From DATJPR01 sp963811705 (lineage in GTDB: Bacteria > Bacteroidota > Ignavibacteria > UBA10030 > UBA6906), in assembly GCA_963811705.1 (NCBI GenBank), contig CAWESL010000022.1, positions 62,001-126,000 of the forward strand: a stretch of 64,000 nt of DNA. The letters are read 5' to 3'. Numbering within the stretch: position 1 is the first letter of the stretch; every line of letters starts with the position of its first letter. The position numbers were made by a program, and so were the translations under genes. Of the stretch, positions 27,025-35,022 are shown piece after piece. The notes under the pieces are model-generated. The model was not told the DNA's origin and ran no database searches. It saw only the letters and a program-made list of their open reading frames with translations.

Positions 27025-27462
27025 CTATTTCTTTCCGCCGCGGACCTGGTCCTTCACCCGCGAGCGTGCGCCGGGAGGGAGTTTCGGACGTTTTTCTTCC
27101 GGCGAGAGAAGATACTCGATCCATTCCGTCAGCTCTTCCACCCGGCTCCCCTTGCGCATAAATCCATCGCAACGGGGATTCTTCACGGCATCGAGGGTAT
27201 GTTGATCATCGAAAGCGGAGACGAACAGGAAGGGAATGTTCTGATGCGTTGCCGATGCACGGACGGTGCGATGAAACTTGATGCCGTCCATCACCGGCAT
27301 GTAAATATCCGAGATGATAAAATCGACCGGCCCCTCGTCAAGCTTGTGCAGGGCTTCCTCGCCGTTCGCCGCGAGGACTGCCTCATACCCTTTCGTCGAC
27401 AGGACGCTGCGGAGGATAAGACGATAATCGGCTTCATCGTCGACTACCAGGATCCGTTTCAT
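27025..27462 (-). CDS. Stand-alone response-regulator receiver protein
   Basis: 145 residues: one receiver domain with ILVVDDEADYR, phosphoacceptor Asp in FIISDIYMPVMDG, VSAF for the Thr/Ser switch and Lys in GFMRKG, followed by a basic tail (KRPKLPPGARSRVKDQVRGGKK) that could contact nucleic acid or membrane. No effector domain. It lies 14 bases upstream of the epimerase gene, so co-expression is likely. Confidence 0.87.
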   Translation of the reverse strand: MKRILVVDDEADYRLILRSVLSTKGYEAVLAANGEEALHKLDEGPVDFIISDIYMPVMDGIKFHRTVRASATHQNIPFLFVSAFDDQHTLDAVKNPRCDGFMRKGSRVEELTEWIEYLLSPEEKRPKLPPGARSRVKDQVRGGKK

Positions 27463-27539
27463 GGATGTGCCTAACGTGATATTGGAAGGACCGTTGCGGG
27501 CGTCTGAAAGATACTCAAGAATTCCTTCCCCATCAAGCG

Positions 27540-28673
27540 CTACCGGTGTTCCAGGACAACTCTCGGAACGCGGGCACCGATAAGGCAGGTCACTTCATAG
27601 GGGATCGTCTGCATGAGCTCCGCGATGTCCCAGGTACGGATCTCTTCGCTTCCCTCCCGGCCGATCAACGTCACGTGGTCACCTTCCTGGACGTTGCCGT
27701 CCATGCCAACATCGGCCATCATGTGGTCCATGCAAACCGTGCCTGCGACGGGAAACCGGCGGTCGTTGATGAGCACCGTTCCCTTGTTCGTGAGAAGGCG
27801 GGAATAACCGTCGGCGTAGCCGATGGGAATGGTCGCAATTCGTGTTTGCCGTGAAGCCGTATAGCGCCTACCGTAGGAGATCGTCGTCCCCGCGCTGACG
27901 GTCTTCACCTGAGTGACGACCGAACGCAACGAGAGAACGGGTTTGAGCACGGCTTCGCCCTGCATCCCGCGCCGGGGAACCGATCCATACAGCATCAGTC
28001 CGGGCCGGACCATGCTGAAGTGCGCTTCGGGAAACGCGAGGATGGCGCCGCTGTTCGCCATGTGCACGAGCGGCGGTGCGATGCCGGAAGACCGCAACGA
28101 GGATAGCACGGCGCGGAATCGGTCGAGCTGTTCGCGGGCAAACGCCTGATCCTCCGCCTCGGACGTTGCGAAGTGACTGTAGATGCTCTCGATGGCAAGG
28201 TTCGGCAATCGCGCAATGATGGGAATGGCGTCGGCTGCAGTCGCAGACGGGATACCCAGACGCCCCATTCCACTGTCGATCTTCACATGAACGCGAGCCG
28301 TTCTGTTCAGGCGCTTTGCCACGGCATCGATTCGCCGTGCCGTTTGCTCCGAAGTGACGGTCAGTTCACACTCTTCAATCAGGCAGCGCTCTTCGTGCTC
28401 CGGGGGGACGATTTCGAAAATGAGCGTGCGATGACGGATCCCGGCTTCACGAAGGGCAAAGGCCTCGGTCGACCGGGCGACGCCGAGCATTGCGGCCCCT
28501 TCTTCAATCGCCGCTCGCGAAAGCGGAACCATCCCGTGCCCGTATGCATTGGCTTTCACGATCGGCATGATGTTGACGCCGGAGCCGATCATGGAGCGGA
28601 CGACACGAAAATTGCTTCGGAAGGCTTCGATATCGATCAGGGCGAGCGTGGGATGCGGAGGGGAAGGAGGCAT
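27540..28673 (-). CDS. alr: Alanine racemase
   Basis: 377-residue PLP enzyme making D-alanine for peptidoglycan. Lys40 in PIVKANAYGHG holds the cofactor; GRLGI, the catalytic Tyr in TISYGRRYTA and VCMDHMMADVG are in place. Length and order are standard. The first eight residues are proline-rich (MPPSPPHP), a mild oddity. Its upstream region carries two heptamer arrays and is shared with a divergent S9 peptidase gene. Confidence 0.94.
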   Translation of the reverse strand: MPPSPPHPTLALIDIEAFRSNFRVVRSMIGSGVNIMPIVKANAYGHGMVPLSRAAIEEGAAMLGVARSTEAFALREAGIRHRTLIFEIVPPEHEERCLIEECELTVTSEQTARRIDAVAKRLNRTARVHVKIDSGMGRLGIPSATAADAIPIIARLPNLAIESIYSHFATSEAEDQAFAREQLDRFRAVLSSLRSSGIAPPLVHMANSGAILAFPEAHFSMVRPGLMLYGSVPRRGMQGEAVLKPVLSLRSVVTQVKTVSAGTTISYGRRYTASRQTRIATIPIGYADGYSRLLTNKGTVLINDRRFPVAGTVCMDHMMADVGMDGNVQEGDHVTLIGREGSEEIRTWDIAELMQTIPYEVTCLIGARVPRVVLEHR

Positions 28674-28711
28674 GAGGAAATATCTTGAGATATTTTGGGG
28701 AAAGCAAGAAG

Positions 28712-28763
28712 ACAGTGAACAGTGAACAGTGGACAGCGGACAGTGGCCGGTGGCCGGTGGCCA
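28712..28763. repeat. Heptamer tandem array (ACAGTGA/ACAGTGG/CCGGTGG)
   Basis: Seven consecutive 7-bp units: ACAGTGA twice, ACAGTGG, ACAGCGG, ACAGTGG, CCGGTGG twice, then CCA. Exact phase with drifting unit sequence. It lies in the divergent region between alr and the S9 peptidase. Confidence 0.9.
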
Positions 28764-28797
28764 GCAACGTAAGGCCCGGCGAATGACGTGCTTTCTT

Positions 28798-28858
28798 CCT
28801 ACGTCCTACGTCCTACGTCCTACGTCCTACGTCCTACGTCCTACGTCTTACGTCTTAC
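28798..28858. repeat. Heptamer tandem array (CCTACGT x7)
   Basis: Seven perfect copies of CCTACGT (28798-28846) are followed by CTTACGT and a partial CTTAC. It is the most regular array of the window and shares its unit with the repeat at 3499-3570. It is 112 bases before the S9 peptidase start; no promoter is clear within it. Confidence 0.93.
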
Positions 28859-28970
28859 TACTCTCTGCCGCCATCGCCGGTCATACGCCACTACTGCTCA
28901 GTTGCATCTCAGCCTCCCGCTGGCTACTTTTCCCCGAATTTCCTTCACGTATTTTCCAAAGGATCCTCCC

Positions 28971-31037
28971 ATGGCCCGCTATTGGTTTCTTGCTGTTCTC
29001 GTTTTCGCACTGTGCACGACCGGCATCGCACAGAAACGCGCGCTCACGATTCGCGACCTGTATCATGTGAAGAGCGTCGATGATCCACAAATCTCTCCCA
29101 ACAACGCGAAAATCCTGTTCACGCTCCACGAGGACTATCTCGAAAAAGGAAAAGGCAACACGGACGTTTACGAGATAAACAGCGACGGGACAGGCCTCCG
29201 GCAATTGACGGACAACCCCGCCAGCGACAATTCCCCGCGTTGGTCGTCCGACGGGAAGTCGGTCCTCTTTCTCTCCACGCGCACCGGGTCGGAGCAGGCC
29301 TGGCTCCTTCCCGCCGACGGCGGCGAAGCGAAACAGCTGACCGATTTTTCCATGGGCATCGGAAGCCCTCTCTGGCTCGCCGGCGACAAGACCTTCGTCT
29401 GCTCGACCGACGTCTTTCCGGAGTGCGGCGCGGACAACGACTGCAACAAGAAGAACAACGAAACGATGGCTGATGGCCCTCTCCAGGCGCACATGGCCGA
29501 CCACCTCTTGTACCGGCACTGGACCTCGTGGAAGGACGGTACGCGGACGCATACCTTCGTGTACAACATCGTTTCCCGATCGCTCACCGATCTCACGCCG
29601 GGTGATTTCGATGCCCCATCCTTCTCGCTCGGAGGCGGAGGAACCGCGGTCTCCCCCGACGGCAAGGAGCTCTGCGTCGTCTCCAACCACGACCCGGTCG
29701 AAGCCAGAAGCACCAACGGCGATCTCTGGACGGTGCCGGTTGATGGCGGTCCGGCTGTGAACATCACGGCCGAGAACAAGGCGTTCGACGGGGATCCGCA
29801 ATATTCACCGGATGGACGGTATATCGCTTATCGAACGCAGACAATCCCGGGCTATGAGTCGGATCTGTTTCGCATCGCGCTGTATGACCGTAAGACAGGC
29901 ACCCACACGATCCTGACCGGGCAATTCGATAATTGGGTGGATCAAATCCAGTGGGCGCCGGATTCACGCAGCATCTACTTCCTCGCGGAGGTCAAGGGGC
30001 ACGTCCCCCTTTACAATATCGACATTGCGTCCAGGAAGATCCGCCTCGTTCTTGACGCAAAAACGATCGATGCATTCGCCATCGCGCACAACGGCGAGTG
30101 GATCGCCATCGTCCGGCGATCGATCGCCGAACCTCGAGAACTGTGGAAAGTCCGTTCGGACGGCACACATCTTCAAGAGCTCACATTCTTCAACAAGCCG
30201 CTGCTCGATTCCGTCGATTTCCGACCGGCATCGGAACTCTGGATCCCCTCCCCGACAGGAAAAATGGTTCAGACGTTCATCATCACCCCGCACAATTTCG
30301 ACCCCTCGAAGAAGTACCCCCTGATTCTGAACGTCCACGGTGGACCGCAGGGCCAGTGGGCGGATGGGTTCCGCGGAGACTGGCAGGTCTATCCGGGCGC
30401 CGGGTATGTCCTCGCATTCCCGAATCCGACCGGATCCACCGGCGAAGGTCAGGAGTATACCGCCGCCATTTCGAAGGACTGGGGGGGAAAGGTCTACGAG
30501 GATGTGATGGCCGTGACCGATTCGCTTGCAAAATTGCCGTACGTCGATGCACAGCGCATGGGCGCGATGGGTTGGTCGTTCGGCGGATACATGATGATGT
30601 GGTTGGAAGGTCATACCACGCGCTTCAAAGCGATCGCATGCATGATGGGGGTCTACGACCTCACGGCCATGCATGGGAGTACCGAAGAGCTCTGGTTTCC
30701 CGAATGGGAATTGGGCGGCGAACCGTGGAATTCCGATCTCTATACAAAGTGGTCCCCGAACCAGTTTGTGAAGGACTTCAAAACGCCGTGCATGGTGATC
30801 ACCGGCGAGCGCGATTATCGTGTTCCCTACACGCAAAGCCTGGAATTTTTCACCGACCTGCAGTTAATGAACGTTCCATCCCGGCTGATCGTTTTTAAAA
30901 ACGACGGTCATTGGCCGAATCCCGTCAAGTCGATGCCGTTCTATTATAACGCTCATCTCGACTGGTTTCACAAGTATCTCGGCGGCGGTCCCGCACCGTT
31001 CGACATGACGAAGATGTTGCGGAACCAGGCGTATTGA
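28971..31037 (+). CDS. Exported S9-family prolyl oligopeptidase-like peptidase
   Basis: 688 residues. A signal peptide (MARYWFLAVLVFALCTTGIAQ) is followed by a WD40-like beta-propeller (TolB-type repeats such as LRQLTDNPASDNSPRWSSDG) to about residue 420 and a C-terminal alpha/beta hydrolase with the nucleophile in GWSFGGYMMMW, the Asp in GERDYRVPY and the His in NDGHWP. It should cleave short peptides in the periplasm (dipeptidyl/acylaminoacyl type). The start at 28971 has AAAGGA upstream; reading further upstream would translate the heptamer array. Confidence 0.9.
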   Translation: MARYWFLAVLVFALCTTGIAQKRALTIRDLYHVKSVDDPQISPNNAKILFTLHEDYLEKGKGNTDVYEINSDGTGLRQLTDNPASDNSPRWSSDGKSVLFLSTRTGSEQAWLLPADGGEAKQLTDFSMGIGSPLWLAGDKTFVCSTDVFPECGADNDCNKKNNETMADGPLQAHMADHLLYRHWTSWKDGTRTHTFVYNIVSRSLTDLTPGDFDAPSFSLGGGGTAVSPDGKELCVVSNHDPVEARSTNGDLWTVPVDGGPAVNITAENKAFDGDPQYSPDGRYIAYRTQTIPGYESDLFRIALYDRKTGTHTILTGQFDNWVDQIQWAPDSRSIYFLAEVKGHVPLYNIDIASRKIRLVLDAKTIDAFAIAHNGEWIAIVRRSIAEPRELWKVRSDGTHLQELTFFNKPLLDSVDFRPASELWIPSPTGKMVQTFIITPHNFDPSKKYPLILNVHGGPQGQWADGFRGDWQVYPGAGYVLAFPNPTGSTGEGQEYTAAISKDWGGKVYEDVMAVTDSLAKLPYVDAQRMGAMGWSFGGYMMMWLEGHTTRFKAIACMMGVYDLTAMHGSTEELWFPEWELGGEPWNSDLYTKWSPNQFVKDFKTPCMVITGERDYRVPYTQSLEFFTDLQLMNVPSRLIVFKNDGHWPNPVKSMPFYYNAHLDWFHKYLGGGPAPFDMTKMLRNQAY

Positions 31038-31082
31038 ACCGCATGATGAAGCAGTATTTCTGGATGAAAGGATGACCGACTC

Positions 31083-31577
31083 GTGAAAATGCCGGACATC
31101 CCGATGACGACCGGAGTGCGATTTCTCAAATCCAACGGAATCGCCTTCACCCCGCATTTCTACGACTATGAGGAGCATGGGGGAACGCATCGCGCCTCGG
31201 TCGAGCTGGGTGTCGAGGAACATGCCGTCATCAAGACGCTCCTTTTCGCAACGAGCGACCGGCGGCCAATCATTGTCCTGATGCATGGCGACCGCGAGGT
31301 CTCCACGAAGCAGCTCGCACGGGCGCTCGATGTTCGATCAGTCGTGCCATGCGACATTCCAACCGCCCAACGTCTCACCGGCTACAGCGTTGGCGGGATC
31401 TCCCCTTTCGGCACCCGGACCACGCTCCCCGTGGTTGCCGAACGGACAATTTTTGACCTTCCCGAAGTGTTTATCAATGGGGGAAAGCGGGGGTTCCTGG
31501 TGACAATCGCCTCGGCGGCGATTGATCGTCTCTTCCATCCCCTGAAGGTCGATGTCGGTATCGTCGGACCCGGTTGA
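31083..31577 (+). CDS. YbaK/EbsC-type aminoacyl-tRNA deacylase
   Basis: 164 residues from GTG 31083, or 162 from ATG 31089. The YbaK fold is marked by the conserved Lys in VIKTLLF, the KQLARALD helix and the GGISPFG loop near residue 102, with INGGKRG towards the end. It hydrolyses mischarged aminoacyl-tRNA (typically Cys-tRNA-Pro) in the cytosol. It follows the S9 peptidase by 45 bases and may be co-transcribed. Confidence 0.88.
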   Translation: MKMPDIPMTTGVRFLKSNGIAFTPHFYDYEEHGGTHRASVELGVEEHAVIKTLLFATSDRRPIIVLMHGDREVSTKQLARALDVRSVVPCDIPTAQRLTGYSVGGISPFGTRTTLPVVAERTIFDLPEVFINGGKRGFLVTIASAAIDRLFHPLKVDVGIVGPG

Positions 31578-31622
31578 GCTTGACAGGCCCGACTTGTATA
31601 TTTCACCGAAGGTGTCAGGGGG

Positions 31623-32012
31623 ATGCGTATGACCGTGTACACAGCAACAACGGAAGACATCACCGTTCGAGTCCGACCGGTCTATCTCGACGGTCAATCG
31701 AGCGTCATTGAACGAAAGTTCGTATTCGCCTACTTCGTGCGGATCGAGAACAACGGTCCGGACAACGTCCAGTTGCTCCGCAGGCACTGGTTCATTCAAG
31801 AGGGGGCGGGCGAAGTGAAGGAGGTGGAGGGTGAAGGGGTTGTAGGAAGTCAGCCCACCATCGCGCCCGGGCACTGGCACGAGTACAACAGCTTCTGCGT
31901 CCTGGAATCGTTCGAAGGGTCAATGGAAGGGACGTACCTGATGCAGCGACCCGGCGGCGAACAATTTCATGTCACGATCCCGAAGTTCACCTTGCGGGCA
32001 TTGGCAAATTGA
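31623..32012 (+). CDS. apaG: ApaG domain protein
   Basis: 129 residues: the single-domain ApaG fold is seen in VRPVYLDGQSS, FAYFVRIENNGPDNVQLLRRHW, GVVGSQPTIAPGHWHEYNSFC and MEGTYLM. The family is linked to cobalt/magnesium resistance, but its molecular role is unsettled. Start 31623 or 31629 (both ATG); AGGGGG fits the second better. It precedes panD by 46 bases. Confidence 0.93.
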   Translation: MRMTVYTATTEDITVRVRPVYLDGQSSVIERKFVFAYFVRIENNGPDNVQLLRRHWFIQEGAGEVKEVEGEGVVGSQPTIAPGHWHEYNSFCVLESFEGSMEGTYLMQRPGGEQFHVTIPKFTLRALAN

Positions 32013-32058
32013 CGCAGACGATCCGGAACGCCGCGTGGATTCGGCGACAGGGAACCTT

Positions 32059-32463
32059 ATGAGCAACAGAACACGCAAAATGCTTCGCGCCAAAATCCAT
32101 CGTGCGACGGTGACAGATGCCGATCTGGATTATGAGGGAAGCCTGACAATCCCTCCGGAGCTCATGAAGCTCGCGGACATCAAGGAGTTCGAGGCGGTCA
32201 ATGTCTGGGACGTGAACCGCGGGACCAGATTTGAGACTTATGCGATCACGGGAGAACCCAATTCCGGGAGGATCTGCGTCAACGGTGCCGCCGCACACCT
32301 CGCCTCACCCGGCGACCTGATCATCATCGCCTGCTTCGCAGAGGTTCCGGAATCCGAGGCATCGGAGGTCCGGCCGATTGTTGTCTTTGTCGACGAAAAG
32401 AACTGTGCGGTGCGGAGCGACGTCGAAATCCCGGGACCTCACCGGCGCGGCAATGACTGCTGA
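32059..32463 (+). CDS. panD: Aspartate 1-decarboxylase (pyruvoyl-dependent)
   Basis: 134 residues. The self-processing site is Gly27-Ser28 within DYEGSLTIP; cleavage turns Ser28 into the pyruvoyl group. Later elements YAITGEPNSGRICVNGAAAH and GDLIIIACFAEV match PanD. It makes beta-alanine for pantothenate and CoA. AGGGA precedes the ATG at 32059. The C-terminus overlaps the convergent phosphoesterase gene by 25 bases. Confidence 0.95.
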   Translation: MSNRTRKMLRAKIHRATVTDADLDYEGSLTIPPELMKLADIKEFEAVNVWDVNRGTRFETYAITGEPNSGRICVNGAAAHLASPGDLIIIACFAEVPESEASEVRPIVVFVDEKNCAVRSDVEIPGPHRRGNDC

Positions 32464-33611
32464 TCGGAATGAAGCTCTATCCTGAGGATCTCCGGTCGGT
32501 TCCCTGTGCGGACGGGTGGTCCCCAGGTCCCCACGCCGCAGGACACATAAAACTGTGTCCCGCCTTTCCTGAGATACCCCCAGCTGACTTCGTAGATCGC
32601 CCTGGTGATCAGGTTAAAAGGCCACAACTGGCCGTGATGCGTGTGACCGGAAAGCTGCAGATCCACCCCCGCACGCACCGCCTCGTCAAGATGGAAGGGC
32701 TGATGATCCATCACGATCAACGGCCTCGCACGGTCCGTTCCGTTCAAGAGCTGGTCGAAACTTTTTCTCTTGATGCCGCTCATGTTCGAGCTGCGGTCCT
32801 CCCTGCCAACAAGAGTGACGCCGCACGGAAGCTCCACGACTTCATCCCGCAGGACTTTGATGCCGTGCTCGCGCAGATAACGTACCGCCGGTTCCACCCC
32901 GCCGATATACTCGTGATTCCCGGTGACGGCATAGACACCGAAACGCGCTTTGAGTCCCCGCAGCTTTTCTCCAAGGTTTCCGCGAATCACGGGCCCCAGG
33001 TCTTCATCGACAAGATCGCCCGGCAGGAGAATGAGATCGGCTCCCTGGGCATTCAGCGAATCGACGATGGCCTCGCATCGTTTCGGGCCGATGATCGTCC
33101 CCAGGTGAAGATCGGACGCTGCGGCGATGGTGAGGCCGGCTTCGGGAAGCGGTTTTGCGAGCGTGATGGTCAGCCGGCGCACCCGTGGATGACGCGCGTT
33201 CCAGTGGCCCGCGCCAAGGATCACACCCACCAGACCGATGGCACCGGCGAGGATCTCCCGGGAAAGGACGCTGCCGCCCCTGGCAATCCAGTCCCCAAGA
33301 GGCGCGATCACGAGGGCGAGTAGCCGGATGACGTCGATCGCAACACACGCAAGAAAAAAGTAAAGCATCGCTCCAAGCCAGAGCGAGCCCGTCCAGAGAA
33401 ACGCCGACGAGACCACCGAGCTCCAGCGTCGTTCCAGGATCCTTCCCACGACAAATGTGGAGGCGAGGAAAAAGAATGCGGCGAAGTATGCCCATCGCAG
33501 CATGGGCAGGCCCCGGAGCGCCGCCCAACCGGTGAGATACACGTAGATATTAATGAGTGCGTAGATCGAGAAGAAAATGGTGAAGAAGGCAATCACCGCA
33601 GATCGCTTCAT
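32439..33611 (-). CDS. Membrane-anchored metallophosphoesterase (YaeI/YkuE-like)
   Basis: 390 residues. Four or so N-terminal membrane segments (to about residue 140) precede a calcineurin-like domain with all metal motifs: ASDLHLGT, LPGDLVDED, TGNHEY, VMDHQPF and LSGHTHHGQLWP. Relatives hydrolyse phospholipid headgroups or UDP-sugars at the membrane. Its ATG overlaps the DAHP synthase stop as ATGA, so it is translated from the same message. Confidence 0.9.
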   Translation of the reverse strand: MKRSAVIAFFTIFFSIYALINIYVYLTGWAALRGLPMLRWAYFAAFFFLASTFVVGRILERRWSSVVSSAFLWTGSLWLGAMLYFFLACVAIDVIRLLALVIAPLGDWIARGGSVLSREILAGAIGLVGVILGAGHWNARHPRVRRLTITLAKPLPEAGLTIAAASDLHLGTIIGPKRCEAIVDSLNAQGADLILLPGDLVDEDLGPVIRGNLGEKLRGLKARFGVYAVTGNHEYIGGVEPAVRYLREHGIKVLRDEVVELPCGVTLVGREDRSSNMSGIKRKSFDQLLNGTDRARPLIVMDHQPFHLDEAVRAGVDLQLSGHTHHGQLWPFNLITRAIYEVSWGYLRKGGTQFYVSCGVGTWGPPVRTGNRPEILRIELHSDQQSLPRR

Positions 33612-34645
33612 GACCGGGCAACCCCCGTTCCCGCAGTCGATCTCCCCATGGCCCGCGCCACCTTCGCAACTTCTGCCATCAGGATCGAGAAGACGTCGGG
33701 AGTGATGGATTGGTCTCCATCAGAGAGGGCTGCCTCCGGATCCGGGTGCACCTCGATCATGAGGCCGTCCGCACCGGCCGCAATTGCAGCCCTGCTCATC
33801 GGCAGGACGAGGTCGTGACGACCCGTGCCGTGACTCGGATCGACGAGGATCGGCAAGTGCGAGAGTTGCTTCACCGCGGGGACGATATTCAGGTCGAGCG
33901 TATTCCTTGAATACTCCACGAAGGTGCGGATGCCACGTTCGCAGAGAATGACTTGGGCATTGCCGCCCGAAAGGAGATATTCTGCGCTCATGAGAAATTC
34001 GTTGAACGTCGCCGAGAGTCCCCGCTTCAGGAGAATGGGTTTGCCGATCTTCGAGAGACTCAACAGGAGTTTTGTGTTCTGCATGTTCCGGGCGCCGACC
34101 TGAAGAAGATCGGCGTATTCTGCGACGACGTTCACCTCCGAGGATTCCATGACTTCCGTGACGATTCCGAGGCCGGTCTTTTCCCTTGCTTTCGCCAGGA
34201 GTTGCAGCCCTTTTTCGCCCAACCCCTGAAATGCGTACGGGCTTGTCCGCGGTTTGTACGCCCCTCCCCGGAGCAGCCGTCCGCCTGCCGCCTTCACTGC
34301 TTCCGCCGTCATCAGGAGTTGTTCCTCGCTCTCGACCGAACACGGCCCGGCAATGACAACGATTTCCTCTCCGCCGATCGGCACGCCGGCGACAGTAACG
34401 ACGGTGTCCGAACCTTTGAACTCACGACTGGCGAGCTTGTACGGTTTGAGGATGGGGATGACGTCATCAACGTGCGCGATCGTGGCGAGTTGATCCCTGT
34501 CGATCAGACGCTCATCGCCGATCACCCCGATCACCGTCCGTTCCGTTCCCCGGACGACGTGCGGGGTGAGACCGAGTTCTTTGATGCGGAGCGAGACGTG
34601 ATCGATGTCGGCATCTGTCGCCCGCGGCTTCATCACGATGATCAT
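33608..34645 (-). CDS. aroF: 3-deoxy-7-phosphoheptulonate (DAHP) synthase, ferredoxin-like regulatory type
   Basis: 345 residues. An N-terminal ferredoxin-like/ACT-type regulatory domain (residues 1-70) precedes the barrel with IAGPCSVES, RGGAYKPRTSP, VTEVM, QVGARNMQN, LLKRG, CERG and VDPSHGTG, as in Thermotoga-type DAHP synthases that are inhibited by aromatic amino acids. It catalyses the first step of the shikimate pathway. Start 34645 (MIIVMKPRATD) has GGAGC upstream; the frame stays open 95 codons further but would run through a terminator-like hairpin. Confidence 0.94.
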   Translation of the reverse strand: MIIVMKPRATDADIDHVSLRIKELGLTPHVVRGTERTVIGVIGDERLIDRDQLATIAHVDDVIPILKPYKLASREFKGSDTVVTVAGVPIGGEEIVVIAGPCSVESEEQLLMTAEAVKAAGGRLLRGGAYKPRTSPYAFQGLGEKGLQLLAKAREKTGLGIVTEVMESSEVNVVAEYADLLQVGARNMQNTKLLLSLSKIGKPILLKRGLSATFNEFLMSAEYLLSGGNAQVILCERGIRTFVEYSRNTLDLNIVPAVKQLSHLPILVDPSHGTGRHDLVLPMSRAAIAAGADGLMIEVHPDPEAALSDGDQSITPDVFSILMAEVAKVARAMGRSTAGTGVARS

Positions 34646-34667
34646 CGGAAGCTCCGGAAGATGCAAT

Positions 34668-34697
34668 GAAAAACCCCGCCTGAAGGACGGGCGGGGT
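34668..34697 (-). terminator. Terminator-like hairpin in the DAHP synthase leader (attenuator candidate)
   Basis: On the minus strand ACCCCGCC and GGCGGGGT (plus 34690-34697 and 34673-34680) form an 8-bp perfect stem with a 9-base loop followed by a run of T, only 23 bases before the aroF ATG. Another small hairpin (CCCGG/CCGGG, plus 34739-34753) lies upstream. This arrangement suggests transcription attenuation; no obvious leader peptide rich in aromatic residues was found. Confidence 0.55.
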
Positions 34698-35022
34698 GTC
34701 TGTTGACGCACAAGCGTGAAACGCAGACCCTTCCTCAGCCCGGCGTTACCGGGTGAGTAAAGGATGACAAAACAGGAGCAGACAACGACGGGCTGCGATT
34801 CATGGAAAAGTATACGAAGTCCCTTCTTTACAAGCAAACTGTTTTTTTTGCAACCCTTGTCTTTTTTGCTTTTCTTTGCGTACGTTTCAGACGCGTCTTT
34901 CACGCAGGCGTCGTCCGGGCCTCGTTGCACCCTCCCGACTCGCCAATGGCTGCACTATTCCGAGGGCACTCGCAGCAGCCATCCTCACATTCCCCATTTA
35001 CACAACCTCAAGAGGAGTTCCT

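Noticed and set aside
28712..28858. A CRISPR array
   Set aside because: Units are 7 bp and directly adjacent with no spacers, and no cas gene is present.
28788..28970. A longer start for the S9 peptidase translating the CCTACGT array
   Set aside because: It would give a YVLRPTS repeat peptide ahead of an evident signal peptide; the ATG at 28971 has an RBS.
31586..31612. A promoter before apaG (TTGACA followed by TATATT)
   Set aside because: The spacing between the two boxes is only 11 bp; using TTGAGC as -35 gives 17 bp but a poor box. Not convincing.
34646..34930. A 95-residue N-terminal extension of DAHP synthase
   Set aside because: The frame is open but crosses a GC hairpin with T-run, and the downstream ATG has a good RBS and the conserved start.
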